DNA of 64,000 nt from positions 1 to 64,000 of the forward strand of contig CANRYS010000008.1 of assembly GCA_947644305.1 (NCBI GenBank). Direction: 5' to 3'. The notes under the pieces are model-generated. The model did no database searches. It was not told where the DNA came from and was given only the letters and a program-made list of their open reading frames with translations. A program made the position numbers and the translations under genes. The DNA is from an uncultured Roseburia sp. Lineage in GTDB: Bacteria; Bacillota; Clostridia; Lachnospirales; Lachnospiraceae. This document shows positions 18,068 through 28,236 of the stretch, piece after piece (the first letter of the stretch is position 1; each line of letters begins with the position of its first letter).

Positions 18068-21000
18068 TTACATTTTGGTACTATATTTTGATAAGCTTCC
18101 TTTGTCCCAGATCATGGATTTAAACATACTTTCAATCTTAGGATCAGACTGTAGTTTCTGCCGGAATTCTTCATAATTTGTTACGCCAGGGAAACTCATA
18201 TCAATATTAATATCCCCTGTAGACTGGCTTATCATGCAGTCTGGTGCTGCATCAACATTTCTCATATTCATGTTTTTATACAGATCAACTGCTGGATTCA
18301 ATACATCAAGATTTTGCAGGAGTTTCTGAAAATCTTCCGTCTGCTCTGGTGTCAGAACGGCTTCGCCCCGTTTCAATGTTGCCCATCCGTCGTCGCCATT
18401 CATTCCAGGTATCTTTTGCAGTGTATCAACGATGCCTCCTTGAGAGAAACCGAGGCTGGTAAGACGGTCAAGCAAATATCCTCCAGGTATGCCGAGTGTA
18501 TTCATAAATGAACCAAGTTGATTTAATCCTGTGTTGTTCAGGTATCTGGCACCGGAACCCGGATCAAATATTTTATCGTGAATATATTTTTGTGCTGGAG
18601 TAGAGTTCTCATATTTTTGTTTGATCCACCATGCTTTATTTGCTTTTTGCCCGGCAATCCAGTTTTTGATGGCATCACGTTTGTTCTGCTTATCTTGTTC
18701 TGCCGCAGCTTCCTGTGCCCTGCGTTCTGCTTCGGCCGCCTCAATTTTTATTACGTTATCCCAATGATCATATTGATGCTGCTTATATTCCAACAAGTTT
18801 TTATAGTCGTCGCCTAGAAGTTGTTTTCCGGATGTGGATAAACTATTATAAAGATCATAAGCTTCTTGGATAAAACGCCTATTATCTTCATTAAAACCTT
18901 CTCTGTTATCAATGTTTCCGATAGAATTTATAGCATTTCTAACCTGGGAAACAGAATCATATATCATCTGTACATCTTTTCCTGTTGTATCAAGTGTGGA
19001 AACTGCCGATGAGGCAACATAGCCCTGAATATTTTCTCCATTTTCTCCGGCGGTAGCAAGGCTGTCATATGCTTTTCTTGCTTCCTCATATCTTGTTATG
19101 GCATTTGCATCTTCGAATACATTACCGATTTCAGACACTGCTGCTGTCACCTTATCCGCTTCCGCCTGATATGTCTGCTGGGTTTTAAGATACTTCGTTA
19201 TACTGTCAACAGCTCCCTGAATCGATTTAACAATACTTCCATTCTCACCAAGAGCAGTATTGATCGCATTAAAATCATCCGTTGGATTATATCCATTGTT
19301 ATCGTAATATTCCTGTAATGATTCCGATACAGATTCTGCTATGTCAATATCACTCAGGTATGCGATAGCTTCATCTAATAATGCATCCGTATCATTTAAC
19401 TTCGTATCGATAAATTGGGAATACTCATTATAAAGATTGTCGAGCATAGTCTGCTGGTCCGTGATCCATTGCTGGTATTCCGTATCCTGTAGATCTTTGT
19501 TTGCTTCGTCCAGACTGACCTGCAGTTGCTGTATCCTTGTCTTTGCTTCTTCTGAGTCATCCCCGCCAAGAGCAGTGAGCTGCTTTGTTATCACAGCAAT
19601 GTTCTTCGTTTTTTCTTCAATATTTTTCTGGTAGTCATATGCATCTTTTTCTGTCTGCAGCAAATCTTTCCTTTTATTGATAATATCCTGAAGGCAGTCA
19701 AGTTCTTTTTGATACTTTTCTTTCATCATGTCAATCAGATTCTTTTGTATATCGAATTCTGCTTCTGAAAGCTGGATATACTCCTTGTACTTTGCATTAT
19801 ATTCTTCAAGTACTTTGGGATCGGTATATCCAGGATCTCCGTTGTCAATGTGTTTTTTGGTCGTTTCCAGGATATTCCACGCTTCTTCTTTTTTATTTTT
19901 CGCCAAAAGCATTTTGGAATAATTTGCTCCAAGGGTGGCAGTCCCTTCTTTGGTAAAGTTACCTGATTTGTCATCGAACATCTTTTTATTCGACATGAAT
20001 TTGATCCCAAGATCGTATTCGGATGAAAGAAGGTCCGTACGTGCGGAGAATTTCTCAAAAATCTGCCAATCAATGTTTCGAATTGCATTACCAAGTTCAA
20101 TGGAATTACGAATACAGCCAGCTATACCATCCTCACATGCCTGGATTGAGTCAAGAGAATCATACCATGCCTGGGTTCCCTTATCAATTTTATCGTGCTG
20201 TTGTTTGAGCGCGGAAAGTTCCTCTTGAAGATTTCGCTTCTTCTCATTATTTTGTGCCATCTGGGAAGAATAAAGGTTGCTCGTAACGATCAGTCCTCTG
20301 GCCTCTAGTTCATCAACCGAATTGCTCAAATTTTTAGAATGATTTTCATTGACTTTGCGCAGATTATTGTAATATTGTACAATATTATCAAATTTTTCTT
20401 TTTCAAGTGAGACAAGTCGTTGGGAGAGTTCTGCTTGTAGACGCAATTCTTCAGATTGATTTCCTTCCAGTTTTGCAATCTGAATTTTTTCATTATACAG
20501 TTGGGCTGTAATATTTTTTTCTTGATCAATTACAGAATTCTTTTCATTAGCTGTTTTCAGATTCTGTTTTTCGGCAGAATATCTGTCTAGTTCTGCCTGA
20601 TGCTGGTCAGCAAGATTCTGATGTTTTTCCATATCAAGATCTCGAAGAGCTTTCTCTTTTTCTGCCTGAAGCTGTTTCTGCTCACTTATTTTTCCTTCCA
20701 GTTCTGCAATCTTAATTTTTTCATTATACAGTTTGGAGGTACTGGCTTTTTCCAGATCAATAAGGGCGTTCTTTTCGCCAGCTGTTTTCAGGTTCTGTTT
20801 TTCAGCGGAATACCTGTCTAGTTCTGACTGATGCTCGTCGGCGAGATTCTGATGCTTTTCAATATTAAGATTTCGAAGTTCTTTCTTTTTTTCTTCTTTT
20901 AACTGTTTCACTTTCAGGGAATCTTTTTCACGTCGAGCAATTTTAATTTGGTTATTATAAGAAGTTCTAATGTATTTCTTTTCATTATCGACGTACTTAT

Positions 21001-24000
21001 TTTTCGCCTCTGCTGTCGTGGCATTTTCTTTTCGTGCCTCTGCAAGAGACTTTTTTTTATCCGCATTATTTACTTTACCCTGATATTTTTGAATGCGGTT
21101 TTCCTGTTTTAGTTTTGTTGCATTTTCTTTATTTTTTTCCGCTTCCTTTGCCTTATCATACCAGTCCTGATACTCTTGTATTTTTTTGGCTTTCTCTTCA
21201 CCATATTCAGCGATCAGATCATTCGTATCTCCCTTAATACGACCATCTTTGACTGCTTTCTTCAGGGCCTTGTCTTCTTTTTTATTCTTAGATATGCGGA
21301 CCTTATTTGCTTTCTTGGTATATTTTTTTTGTGCTTTTTCCTGGTATTTCTCCGTCTTATTCAGGATTTTATACTGATCATCTAGATTTTTGTTTTGGAG
21401 TTTCAGTAATGAATTAGAATTTTTAGCTTTTTTGTTGTTGAAAAGATTGTCATACTTAGCTTTTACAAGATCCAGTTGTGATGATAAGCGGCTTAAAGCG
21501 CGGCTGATCCAATCAAACTGCTGTGTTGATTTGGTGTTGTCCTTTGTGCCGCCGCCAGAATCTGAGGGACTATCAAAATTAATTTCTGGCTGAACTTCGG
21601 CGCCTTCTTTCGTAATTTTTTTAAGCCGTTTTGTTTTGCCCTTTATCTCCGTTTTTATTTTTGAGATATTCTCGCCAGCATATCTATCATTTTTTTTCTT
21701 ACCTGTGGTATACTGTTTAAGATCCTTTTTATCTTCGGCAAGCGATGTCATGAGGTCAATTGCTTCACCAGTTATCCCACATTGTTTTGCCAAAGCTTTT
21801 AAATTCTTTATACTGCCAGACGTTTTAAGAGAGTTTTTATTCGCTAGTTGTTGCTGCAATGTATAATAAGCAAGTGCTTTACGTGAACCTTTAAGGGATA
21901 CGACATAATTTCCTAATGAATTTATCTCCTGCTTTGTAGCAGTTTTTAAATTAAAGGTGGAAATTCTAGCATTGATTTTTTGCTTGCTTAGCGTATTAGT
22001 GACAATCTGTGCCGCATTTTCTATACCCATCTGACTTAAAACGGATGTATAATAATCTTGATTTTCTTCTGTCAGTTTGGCGAGAAAATTACTGTTGTTT
22101 AAGTAGGCAGTGGCGAGATTATCAGCAGCGTTCCTGCACTTATCCATTTTGGATGTGCCAGTTGCTAATACTTCTACAAAATGTTCATATTCTTTTTTCT
22201 GAGCTTTGACATCTTCCGGCATAGCAGAAAGCTGACTGATGTCAATCCCTTTGAGGTGTGTATCTTTACCTGACCAATTTTTTTGTTTTTGGCTTAGGAT
22301 TGCGGAAATAGATGAAATACCTGTTTCCATAGACGTAAGCTGATCAACAGAGGATTTCATATTATTGATTTTTTGAGTTGCTTCTTCTATTGAAATACCA
22401 GCATCGGTAAATATTTTTGCAAGAGAAGATTCACTCAATTCTTTTTCTGTCAGTTTTCCAGCTTCGGCTAGTTCAAGGAGTCGTTCTTTTGTTTCGAGAG
22501 CCCTGGCGTCTGCTTCTTCGTTGCCGGATGTACCGATTGAGTTCCATGCTTCATCGAAAGTGAGAGGAGTGGTATCGGTTTCTTTCGGGGCATTCTTATA
22601 TGCTTTAACTGCTTCATCAAGAGAATTGGAGATCTCAAGAAATTCTTTAAACTTATCAATTTCTTCATCTGTGTTGATGCTGTTTTTATCCATAGCCTCA
22701 ATAACATCTTGCTGATTGAATCCTTTTGAATTTTCCACGTCTTTGGCAGATTTATAAGTTCCACCAGAGGCGTAGGCGACAGTCTGATCATATTTGGAAG
22801 CTGTTTGGAAGAATTCATCAAATCCCAAGAGCTTTTGAACCTCTGGGAGCGACTTATTAAGGAGTTTTGCAATGGCAGTGCAGTAATATTGAATATTGGA
22901 TCTTGCATCATCCACATTCATATCTTCAAGATTTAAATTAAAAAGGTCTTGAAAATTTGTTGTCAGTAATTTTTTATCAGCATCGTCAAGTTTGCTCATT
23001 GGTAATATAAGTTTATCTCTGACCCAGGCATATGGATCAGGATCGTATTGGTCCATTGCGTTAGCATAACTTGAATCCAGACTTTCAACAATTTGAATAG
23101 CCATATTCTGTAAATCTGGATTTTCCAGATTCTTGAATGTCTGTTCTGATTTCATACCGCTAACAATTTGTGGAACAAAATCTGTCCAGGCACTTTTGCC
23201 TTTCTCAATTTGTTGCTCCAACCCCATTTTCTGGTTGCCAAACTGGTCAATTAATGGCCCGTTCAGCTCCTTAACATTTTCGTTTACTTTTTTTTGTAAA
23301 TTCTCTATTTCATCTGGTGTTAATGAGTATAAATTAGCATATAGTTCAAAACTTCCTGTGCTGTCATTTCTTTCCATAGAAAACAGTTCAGAAGCATTTA
23401 TTCCCTTGTTTTCTAATTCAATACGTCTGTTTTCATCTAACCCATTCATAAAGTCCTGGGCAGTAGACTGCATGGCATAGGCGTAATCTGTTCTCTCATT
23501 ATCTGTTATATCTCCGCCAAATAAACGATAATTATTCTTTTCTAATTGCACACCGTGTTCTACGAAATTTGGCAAGACACCTGATTGTTTTTTCGCATTC
23601 TCTAATTCATCTGCTGCATTATTTCCGTCTTCTATATATGTATACACACCATCAAAAGACTCTTCGAGATCATTTGCAATTTTGAAATTATTCAATTCCT
23701 CTTCGGTTTGTAGTAATTCTTTCAATTGCTTTTTAGCCGTGGTTCCCTTTGCGCCAAGTTTTAGAATTGAATTTCCATTATCATCTATACCTTTTACCAA
23801 TTCGGGAAATGACTTTGCAAGCTGAGTGTTAATATTTAGAAATTCTGCATACTCTTCGGAAGAGAGAGCATTGTTTTTGTTCGTTGATAGGTCAACGCCC
23901 TTGGACAGTTCATCGTATCTGTCAGCAAATTGCCATACCGTTTTTTTGCGGTCTGCATTGGTATTGTTTCTCTGGTCGTATTCTTCCATAATTTTTGAAG

Positions 24001-24270
24001 AACGTTCTCTTGCGATTTCTACTCTGTTAATCCAGTTCTCAATAGCAGTAACAGCAATCTCTAAAACTTGTTCCAGACCTATGGCAATACCCATTGAAGC
24101 TATGGTAGCACCCAAACTGCCTGCAGCACCAGCAGCAGCACCACCAGCAGCACCACCAGCAGCAGATCCTAGATTGGGAAGAGCAGATAGTTCATCGGCA
24201 ATATCTGGTATTCTATCTCTTATTGTATCAAACAATGATTTTGGGATTTTTTCCACACTTTCTTGTACTG
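18068..24270 (-). CDS. Tail tape-measure protein, exon 2
   Basis: The frame from 24270 to 18068 encodes residues 60-2125 of the spliced product; the codon for residue 59 spans the splice junction. A Gly/Ala-rich hydrophobic stretch (AAGGAAGGAAAGAAGSLGAT, then ATIASMGIAIGL) near the start is followed by about 1,700 residues of charged helix, typical of tape-measure proteins that set tail length and form the DNA or lumen path. Two near-identical 77-residue repeats (EKHQNLADEHQSELDRYSAE and its copy) lie about 231 bp apart around 20400-20880. The C-terminus is compact and Gly/Pro-containing. Without splicing the only start is GTG 24256, since a TAA lies in frame at 24278-24280. It is followed by a coiled-coil gene and then Dit. 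Confidence 0.85.
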
Positions 24271-24825
24271 CCTGTATTTAGAAAAAGACTCCCATTTGCT
24301 TCTGACAAATTATTAATTGAAGAAAAGAGTTTTAAGTTAGTAAATTGGCTCACTTTCGCGAGGTTCAGACTGTATATCACAGCTACATACAATTACGCCT
24401 GTATGCGGCCAAACCTTGTCAGTCGTTGAGGGCGTGACATATTATTTGAAAATAACTTAGCCATTATCCCTGCTTTCAGCATAAAATGTATTTTCATGCC
24501 TACCTATGGATCGCCCATTCTTTTAATATTTCATAGGAGTTATCTTATATAGATAAAGCCAGAAGTCTATGTAAATATAAAATCTTAAATCACACGTAGG
24601 CTCTCGCCATATGCATACTATATATTTTTTTTTCTGTCTTTCGACACCATTGCCGTTTATCGTTTCCGATTCCGTTTTGGGGTATATATAGTCTTTAGGG
24701 TTTCCAGCATATTCGGTTTTTATAATTTTCATTAAAGGTATCCGCTTATTTTAAGTGGCTACGCTCCCGTCCGTTGGCTGCATGGCGTTATTATGCAGCT
24801 TTAGAGGGGTGGGCGCAGTACATTC
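24271..24825 (-). ncRNA. Group I intron (self-splicing type) in the tape-measure gene
   Basis: On the minus strand the 555-nt segment shows group I core marks: a P3/P4-like AATATGCTGGAAACCCTAAA (from 24713), an R element GCCCTCAACGACTG (ending near 24420) and an S element GATATACAGTCTGAACC (24378-24362). GACTG and CAGTC form P7. GCATAC/GTATGT gives a P8-like hairpin between R and S. Near the 5' end GTACTG is the exact complement of the first six bases of exon 2 (CAGTAC), i.e. P10, and the next bases can pair with the end of exon 1 with a U.G at the splice site. Removing 24271-24825 joins both exons in frame. No homing endonuclease is present. Confidence 0.88.
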
Positions 24826-25000
24826 ACCACTGGAATATTGTACATTCACCAATACCATTTTGACTTAATAATTTTGAAATTTCAGAAGTATCTACGCCTA
24901 TCTTGATATTGAGGTTCTTGATACTATCTAGCTGCTTTTGTATATTTGAAATAGATTTGGGAGTCAGTTGTGCGTCAATTCCCAATTTGAGGTCACTCAT
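24826..25000 (-). CDS. Tail tape-measure protein, exon 1
   Basis: This exon encodes residues 1-58 plus the first base of codon 59. MSDLKLGIDAQLTPKSISNI and the following amphipathic helix look like the N-terminus of clostridial tape-measure proteins. Read without splicing it stops at a TGA (24824-24826) whose T is the last exon base. Joined to exon 2 it gives one 2125-aa protein. ATG 25000 has AAAGGAG about 11 nt upstream. The last part contains GGTGAATGTAC, repeated 24 bp later across the splice site. Confidence 0.8.
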
Positions 25001-25030
25001 ATTTTAAAACATCTCCTTTCTTTTGATTAG

Positions 25031-25065
25031 AAAAACACCGGAAGTCGGCAATTATGCCGGCTTCC
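25031..25065 (-). terminator. Terminator/attenuator before the tape-measure gene
   Basis: An 11-bp stem (GGAAGCCGGCA / TGCCGACTTCC with one G.T) with a TAAT loop is followed on the minus strand by GGTGTTTTT. It lies between a 50-aa gene and the tape-measure start. Confidence 0.65.
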
Positions 25066-25074
25066 TCTAGTGTA

Positions 25075-25227
25075 TCATCCCTTTTTTTCTGCTTCCATCA
25101 GTTGTTCCAGGATGGCTGTAATATTCTTGATCGAAGAGATCACTTCTGCTGCATTGACCATAAGTACTTTCTTCGAGTCTTTGTATAGCTTTTTTAGTTT
25201 GAAATATTCCATCATAGATTTGAACAT
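25075..25227 (-). CDS. Small tail-module protein, 50 aa
   Basis: The frame begins MFKSMMEYFKLKKLYKDSKK behind GGGAGA and is mostly amphipathic helix. No family was recognised. Compact packing between the 126-aa gene and the tape-measure gene supports a real gene. The short size and place just before the tape measure would suit a tail assembly helper; this is inference. Confidence 0.55.
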   Translation of the reverse strand: MFKSMMEYFKLKKLYKDSKKVLMVNAAEVISSIKNITAILEQLMEAEKKG

Positions 25228-25284
25228 AAAAATCTCCCTTCTTATGCTTTATTTCGTACACAAACAATTCGTTGAGGTGGGCAG

Positions 25285-25665
25285 TTATTCTTCCATAATC
25301 GGATACAATCCGATTAGGTGCTCTGCTCTGACTCCCTTATTGAATACATCTGTTACCTTTAAACGTTCTACATTTACGGTTACCTGGCTGTTGATGATCT
25401 GAATCAAACTGTCGTTAAACTGTTTGATGGCATCTTTATCCTCTTTTGGGATCTGGATGCTGCCATCCTCAGCTTCTTTGCCATATTCCATGATTTTTTC
25501 ATTTCGTATTGTCTCAAAGTTTGCCACGTGAGTTTCAGCAGATTTCATGATCCCCAGCAATTTAAATTTGAACAGAGGATCTACCTTTGCCTTATTATCA
25601 TCAATGATAGATTTCAGGGTCTGATTGAGATTTAATACCTCACCAAGTGTCAATGTAATATCCAT
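25285..25665 (-). CDS. Phage-type small protein between amidase and tape measure
   Basis: The product is 126 aa from ATG 25665, which follows AAGGAG; a start at 25701 lacks one. It is helical and charged (LTLGEVLNLNQTLKSIID, then FNDSLIQIINSQVTVNVERL). It recalls small clostridial phage proteins of the DUF1617 sort found near tail genes, but I am not sure of the family. It lies 13 bp after the amidase and 57 bp before the 50-aa gene. Confidence 0.6.
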   Translation of the reverse strand: MDITLTLGEVLNLNQTLKSIIDDNKAKVDPLFKFKLLGIMKSAETHVANFETIRNEKIMEYGKEAEDGSIQIPKEDKDAIKQFNDSLIQIINSQVTVNVERLKVTDVFNKGVRAEHLIGLYPIMEE

Positions 25666-25678
25666 AAGATCATTCTCC

Positions 25679-26227
25679 TTATTTTGTTTTTTGGATTCCA
25701 CTGGCGATTAATTTTGCCAGTTTTCTACGGTTTGCGAGCCCTTTTCCCTTCTTGTAATCCGATTTGCTTGTACAGAAGAAGGTTTCGATCAGAATGGCAG
25801 GAGGCTTTGTCTGATTTAATATATAGAGATTGTCTCTCTGGAGGATTCCTCTATTCTTAAATACAGAGGACAGTTGCTTTTGGACAGCAGCGGCATACTT
25901 TTTGCCTGTAGTTGACTTATATAGAACCTCCGTGCCCTCAGCGGCAGGACTGGCTGCGTTTAAGTGAAGCTCGATCACAAGGTCGTAAATGTCTTTGTTG
26001 ATCTGGTTCAATTTGTAATTTTTTTCTTCTGAACTGGAGATAAACTTTTTTTCTGGGCACAGGATTCTGTCTACCTTGTGGCCCTTTTTTGTCAGTTCCG
26101 TTTTTACCTGTTTGGAAAATGCCCTGCACCACCTATATTCGTTGCAGCCGCCATATTTTTTTCCATCTGCACTTGTATAATAGCCATTTTTCAATCTTGA
26201 GTGGCCGACGGTTAATGCTATTTTCAT
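25679..26227 (-). CDS. N-acetylmuramoyl-L-alanine amidase (Amidase_3), endolysin
   Basis: The product is 182 aa, a bare catalytic domain with no signal peptide or wall-binding domain. Zinc ligands of the family are visible: His in LTVGHSRLKNG, Glu in CNEYRW, His in IELHLNAAS, plus the catalytic Glu in AILIETFFC. It cleaves the amide between MurNAc and the peptide. Its frame overlaps the preceding gene by 4 nt, in a lysis set with the holin. In a tail particle this would release particles from the producer cell. Confidence 0.9.
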   Translation of the reverse strand: MKIALTVGHSRLKNGYYTSADGKKYGGCNEYRWCRAFSKQVKTELTKKGHKVDRILCPEKKFISSSEEKNYKLNQINKDIYDLVIELHLNAASPAAEGTEVLYKSTTGKKYAAAVQKQLSSVFKNRGILQRDNLYILNQTKPPAILIETFFCTSKSDYKKGKGLANRRKLAKLIASGIQKTK

Positions 26228-26697
26228 TGTATTTCACCTCGATTAAATCCGTTTTTTAATTTTTCTTTGTAAATGTCGTTGATGACTTCCATACTCATCT
26301 GTACCTGTCCGTTGGTCATGTTGTTTTCTTCTAATATTTTTTCGTATTTTTCATAAGTTTTCAGAATGTGATCAAAGGGTTCCTTGCTAAATTCACCTCC
26401 GCCTGAAAGGGCGGAGGCAAAATGGAGTATTTCGTATCGCATATCATCGATCTGTTTGTCGATAAACATTTCTGTCAGTTTTTTTACATCTCTTTTTAAT
26501 TCATTCAATTCCTGTGTATTTTCAGTGAGCAGGAGATGATCCTTTTCATTGTTTTGGACCCATTTGACAGGGCGTCCGATAAGCTTAGAAAATTTTTCTA
26601 TAATTTCGCAGGCGAATATGATACTGGAAATAATGATAAAAGCAGAAAGTAGGAATAGAGAGAAGTCTATGTGAGATAAGTTATTGAATATATCCAT
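26224..26697 (-). CDS. Lysis-associated membrane protein, one N-terminal TM segment
   Basis: The product is 157 aa. A hydrophobic segment at about 12-31 (FSLFLLSAFIIISSIIFACE) is followed by a cytoplasmic-type helical domain containing MTNGQVQMSMEVINDIY, a stretch I associate with phage proteins encoded beside holins. It probably helps the holin or anchors at the membrane; function is not known. Start ATG 26697. It overlaps the amidase start (ATGA). Confidence 0.6.
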   Translation of the reverse strand: MDIFNNLSHIDFSLFLLSAFIIISSIIFACEIIEKFSKLIGRPVKWVQNNEKDHLLLTENTQELNELKRDVKKLTEMFIDKQIDDMRYEILHFASALSGGGEFSKEPFDHILKTYEKYEKILEENNMTNGQVQMSMEVINDIYKEKLKNGFNRGEIQ

Positions 26698-26718
26698 ATA
26701 TATCGCCTCATTTGACTT

Positions 26719-27021
26719 TTATTTTGTTTCGATGCCCAGGATTTTTCCCAGAGATCCCAGGGCTTTGCCTACATATAATAGAATGGCTGAGGTCATCGCG
26801 AAGGATGGGGTGATGCCGATGGAAGACAGATCCGCCGCTTCGAAACAGAAGGCAGAACCGATAAATGTCACCGCCACGGTCAATGCTTTTGCGATTCCGG
26901 TGATCAGGATAGTTAGGTTAAAATGGATCTTCTGCGTACCGATGCTGTAATACATGCCGGTGGCAATATTGATCCCCACGGCAACGGCAAGGACCGGTAG
27001 CATTTGTAAGATTTCACTCAT
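26719..27021 (-). CDS. Phage holin-like protein
   Basis: The product is 100 aa with three likely membrane segments (about 5-25, 35-60 and 70-92) and a charged C-terminus (KALGSLGKILGIETK). Size, topology and position two genes before the amidase fit a holin that lets the endolysin reach the wall. The start ATG follows the previous stop by 4 nt. Confidence 0.75.
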   Translation of the reverse strand: MSEILQMLPVLAVAVGINIATGMYYSIGTQKIHFNLTILITGIAKALTVAVTFIGSAFCFEAADLSSIGITPSFAMTSAILLYVGKALGSLGKILGIETK

Positions 27022-27025
27022 AGTA

Positions 27026-27334
27026 TCACGGCTCCTTTTGTGGAGGCATTGGAATGTCGTCGTCTTCCTCTGATAAGATCTCCTGAATCACAGCCCTTAT
27101 CGGCGGATGGAAGTCTTCCAGACCGGACAGATCACATTTTTCCAATTCCCTTTTTGCCGTTTCCTTATCCTGGGTTAGAGTATATCCATGGACTGCCATA
27201 TAGATTTTATAATGTCCCACCGTATCTGTGACGGCCCGCCAGGACTTGAAGTATTTTTGTTGCTGGCACGTATTGCATATATGATAACCAGCGCCGCAAA
27301 TGGCGCAGTGGGCATTTATTTTTTTATCACTCAT
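27026..27334 (-). CDS. Small zinc-ribbon phage protein
   Basis: The product is 102 aa. A CxxC...CxxC site (HCAICGAGYHICNTC) opens the protein, followed by a helical domain (WRAVTDTVGHYKIYMAVHGY) and an acidic tail. Similar short ribbon proteins occur among structural genes of Firmicutes phages; their role is unclear. ATG 27334 is 9 nt from GAGGTG; the GTG at 27346 would overlap that site. Confidence 0.6.
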   Translation of the reverse strand: MSDKKINAHCAICGAGYHICNTCQQQKYFKSWRAVTDTVGHYKIYMAVHGYTLTQDKETAKRELEKCDLSGLEDFHPPIRAVIQEILSEEDDDIPMPPQKEP

Positions 27335-27350
27335 ATGTTTTGTCACCTCG

Positions 27351-27382
27351 AAAAAAATGGCGGTTGTATTTCAAACCGCCAT
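27351..27382 (-). terminator. Intrinsic terminator after the tail-tube gene
   Basis: A perfect 9-bp stem ATGGCGGTT/AACCGCCAT with an 8-nt loop is followed on the minus strand by seven T. It sits immediately after the 265-aa structural gene, as expected when that product is needed in excess. Confidence 0.85.
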
Positions 27383-27389
27383 AATGGGA

Positions 27390-28187
27390 TTATTCTTCTG
27401 CTACAAAGATGTCAAACAGACGTGCCTTGCTGTCGCAGTAAGATTTCTGGAGTTTGTACTCAGCGGCATGCTTGCCCTCGGAAGAGAGGCTGATCTCCAC
27501 CGATTCCGGATTGATCTGAGCCCGTGGAACAGAGATAACACCGGCGTATACCAGGTTGGTGTCGCAAGGATCGTGGAAGATCGCGTGGATCAGAAGAGAT
27601 TTGACTTCCGGTACACCGTCAGTTTTCTTTGTGATCTTCACCGCGTTTTCACTTTCTCGCTCATACTGGACGAAGGCGCGTCCAGTCACACCGGCCGGAA
27701 GAGTAATGGTTTTATTTGCTGCATCCAATGTGAATTTTCCTGCTGATGCGGTAGCGGATACTTCGTATTTTTCTCCAAAGGTATTGTTATCATTGATAAC
27801 TCGGACATGCTTGATCTCTGCACCCTCTGGTCCTACTGGAACATAGGACAGTTTAACGGTACCATCGGCTTCAATATCCAATGTCTCCGACACAGGAACC
27901 TTAAGCTTCTCATTAGCAGTTCCGGCTGTCTTTTCTGCGCCCAACTGGGAAGCAGCGAGGTCAAGAGAGAAGAGACTGTTGGTAAAGCTGAATGTACCGG
28001 TCTGAGAATTGTAGAAGGTTACGATCTCAGAACCCATAGCATCGGTCACCTGTGTGCCCTCTGCGGATGTTTTCAGGCTTGGCTCCTCGATCTGCGTGTA
28101 ACGACCTGTCAGCTCTTTTGTAGAGGGATCATACTCCTCAACGGCTCTGATTTTTTCAAGAATAAGTTCATTTGGATTAAAAGACAT
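27390..28187 (-). CDS. Probable major tail tube / structural protein
   Basis: The product is 265 aa, beta-rich and soluble. Landmarks are GTQVTDAMGSEIVTFYNSQT near 45-65, FTNSLFSLDLAASQLG, and a C-terminal VEISLSSEGKHAAEYKLQ. The pattern fits phage tail tube proteins with an Ig-like insert (ITLPAGVTGRAFVQYERE). It begins MSFNPNEL, like the Tal protein. It is flanked by a good ribosome binding site (AAGGAGG before ATG 28187) and a strong terminator, consistent with high expression. A capsid role is less likely because no other head gene is present. Confidence 0.6.
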   Translation of the reverse strand: MSFNPNELILEKIRAVEEYDPSTKELTGRYTQIEEPSLKTSAEGTQVTDAMGSEIVTFYNSQTGTFSFTNSLFSLDLAASQLGAEKTAGTANEKLKVPVSETLDIEADGTVKLSYVPVGPEGAEIKHVRVINDNNTFGEKYEVSATASAGKFTLDAANKTITLPAGVTGRAFVQYERESENAVKITKKTDGVPEVKSLLIHAIFHDPCDTNLVYAGVISVPRAQINPESVEISLSSEGKHAAEYKLQKSYCDSKARLFDIFVAEE

Positions 28188-28236
28188 AGATAGTTCCTCC
28201 TTAAAATTATATATTTTTAGGCGGGCGGGGAAAACT

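Noticed and set aside
24523-24732. 69-aa leftward ORF inside the intron as a homing endonuclease
   Set aside because: It is made of core intron sequence (P3-P6 region), lacks any LAGLIDADG, GIY-YIG or HNH motif and is too short.
27390-28187. 265-aa protein as major capsid
   Set aside because: No portal, protease, scaffold or terminase is near, and its beta-rich pattern and position fit a tail tube better.
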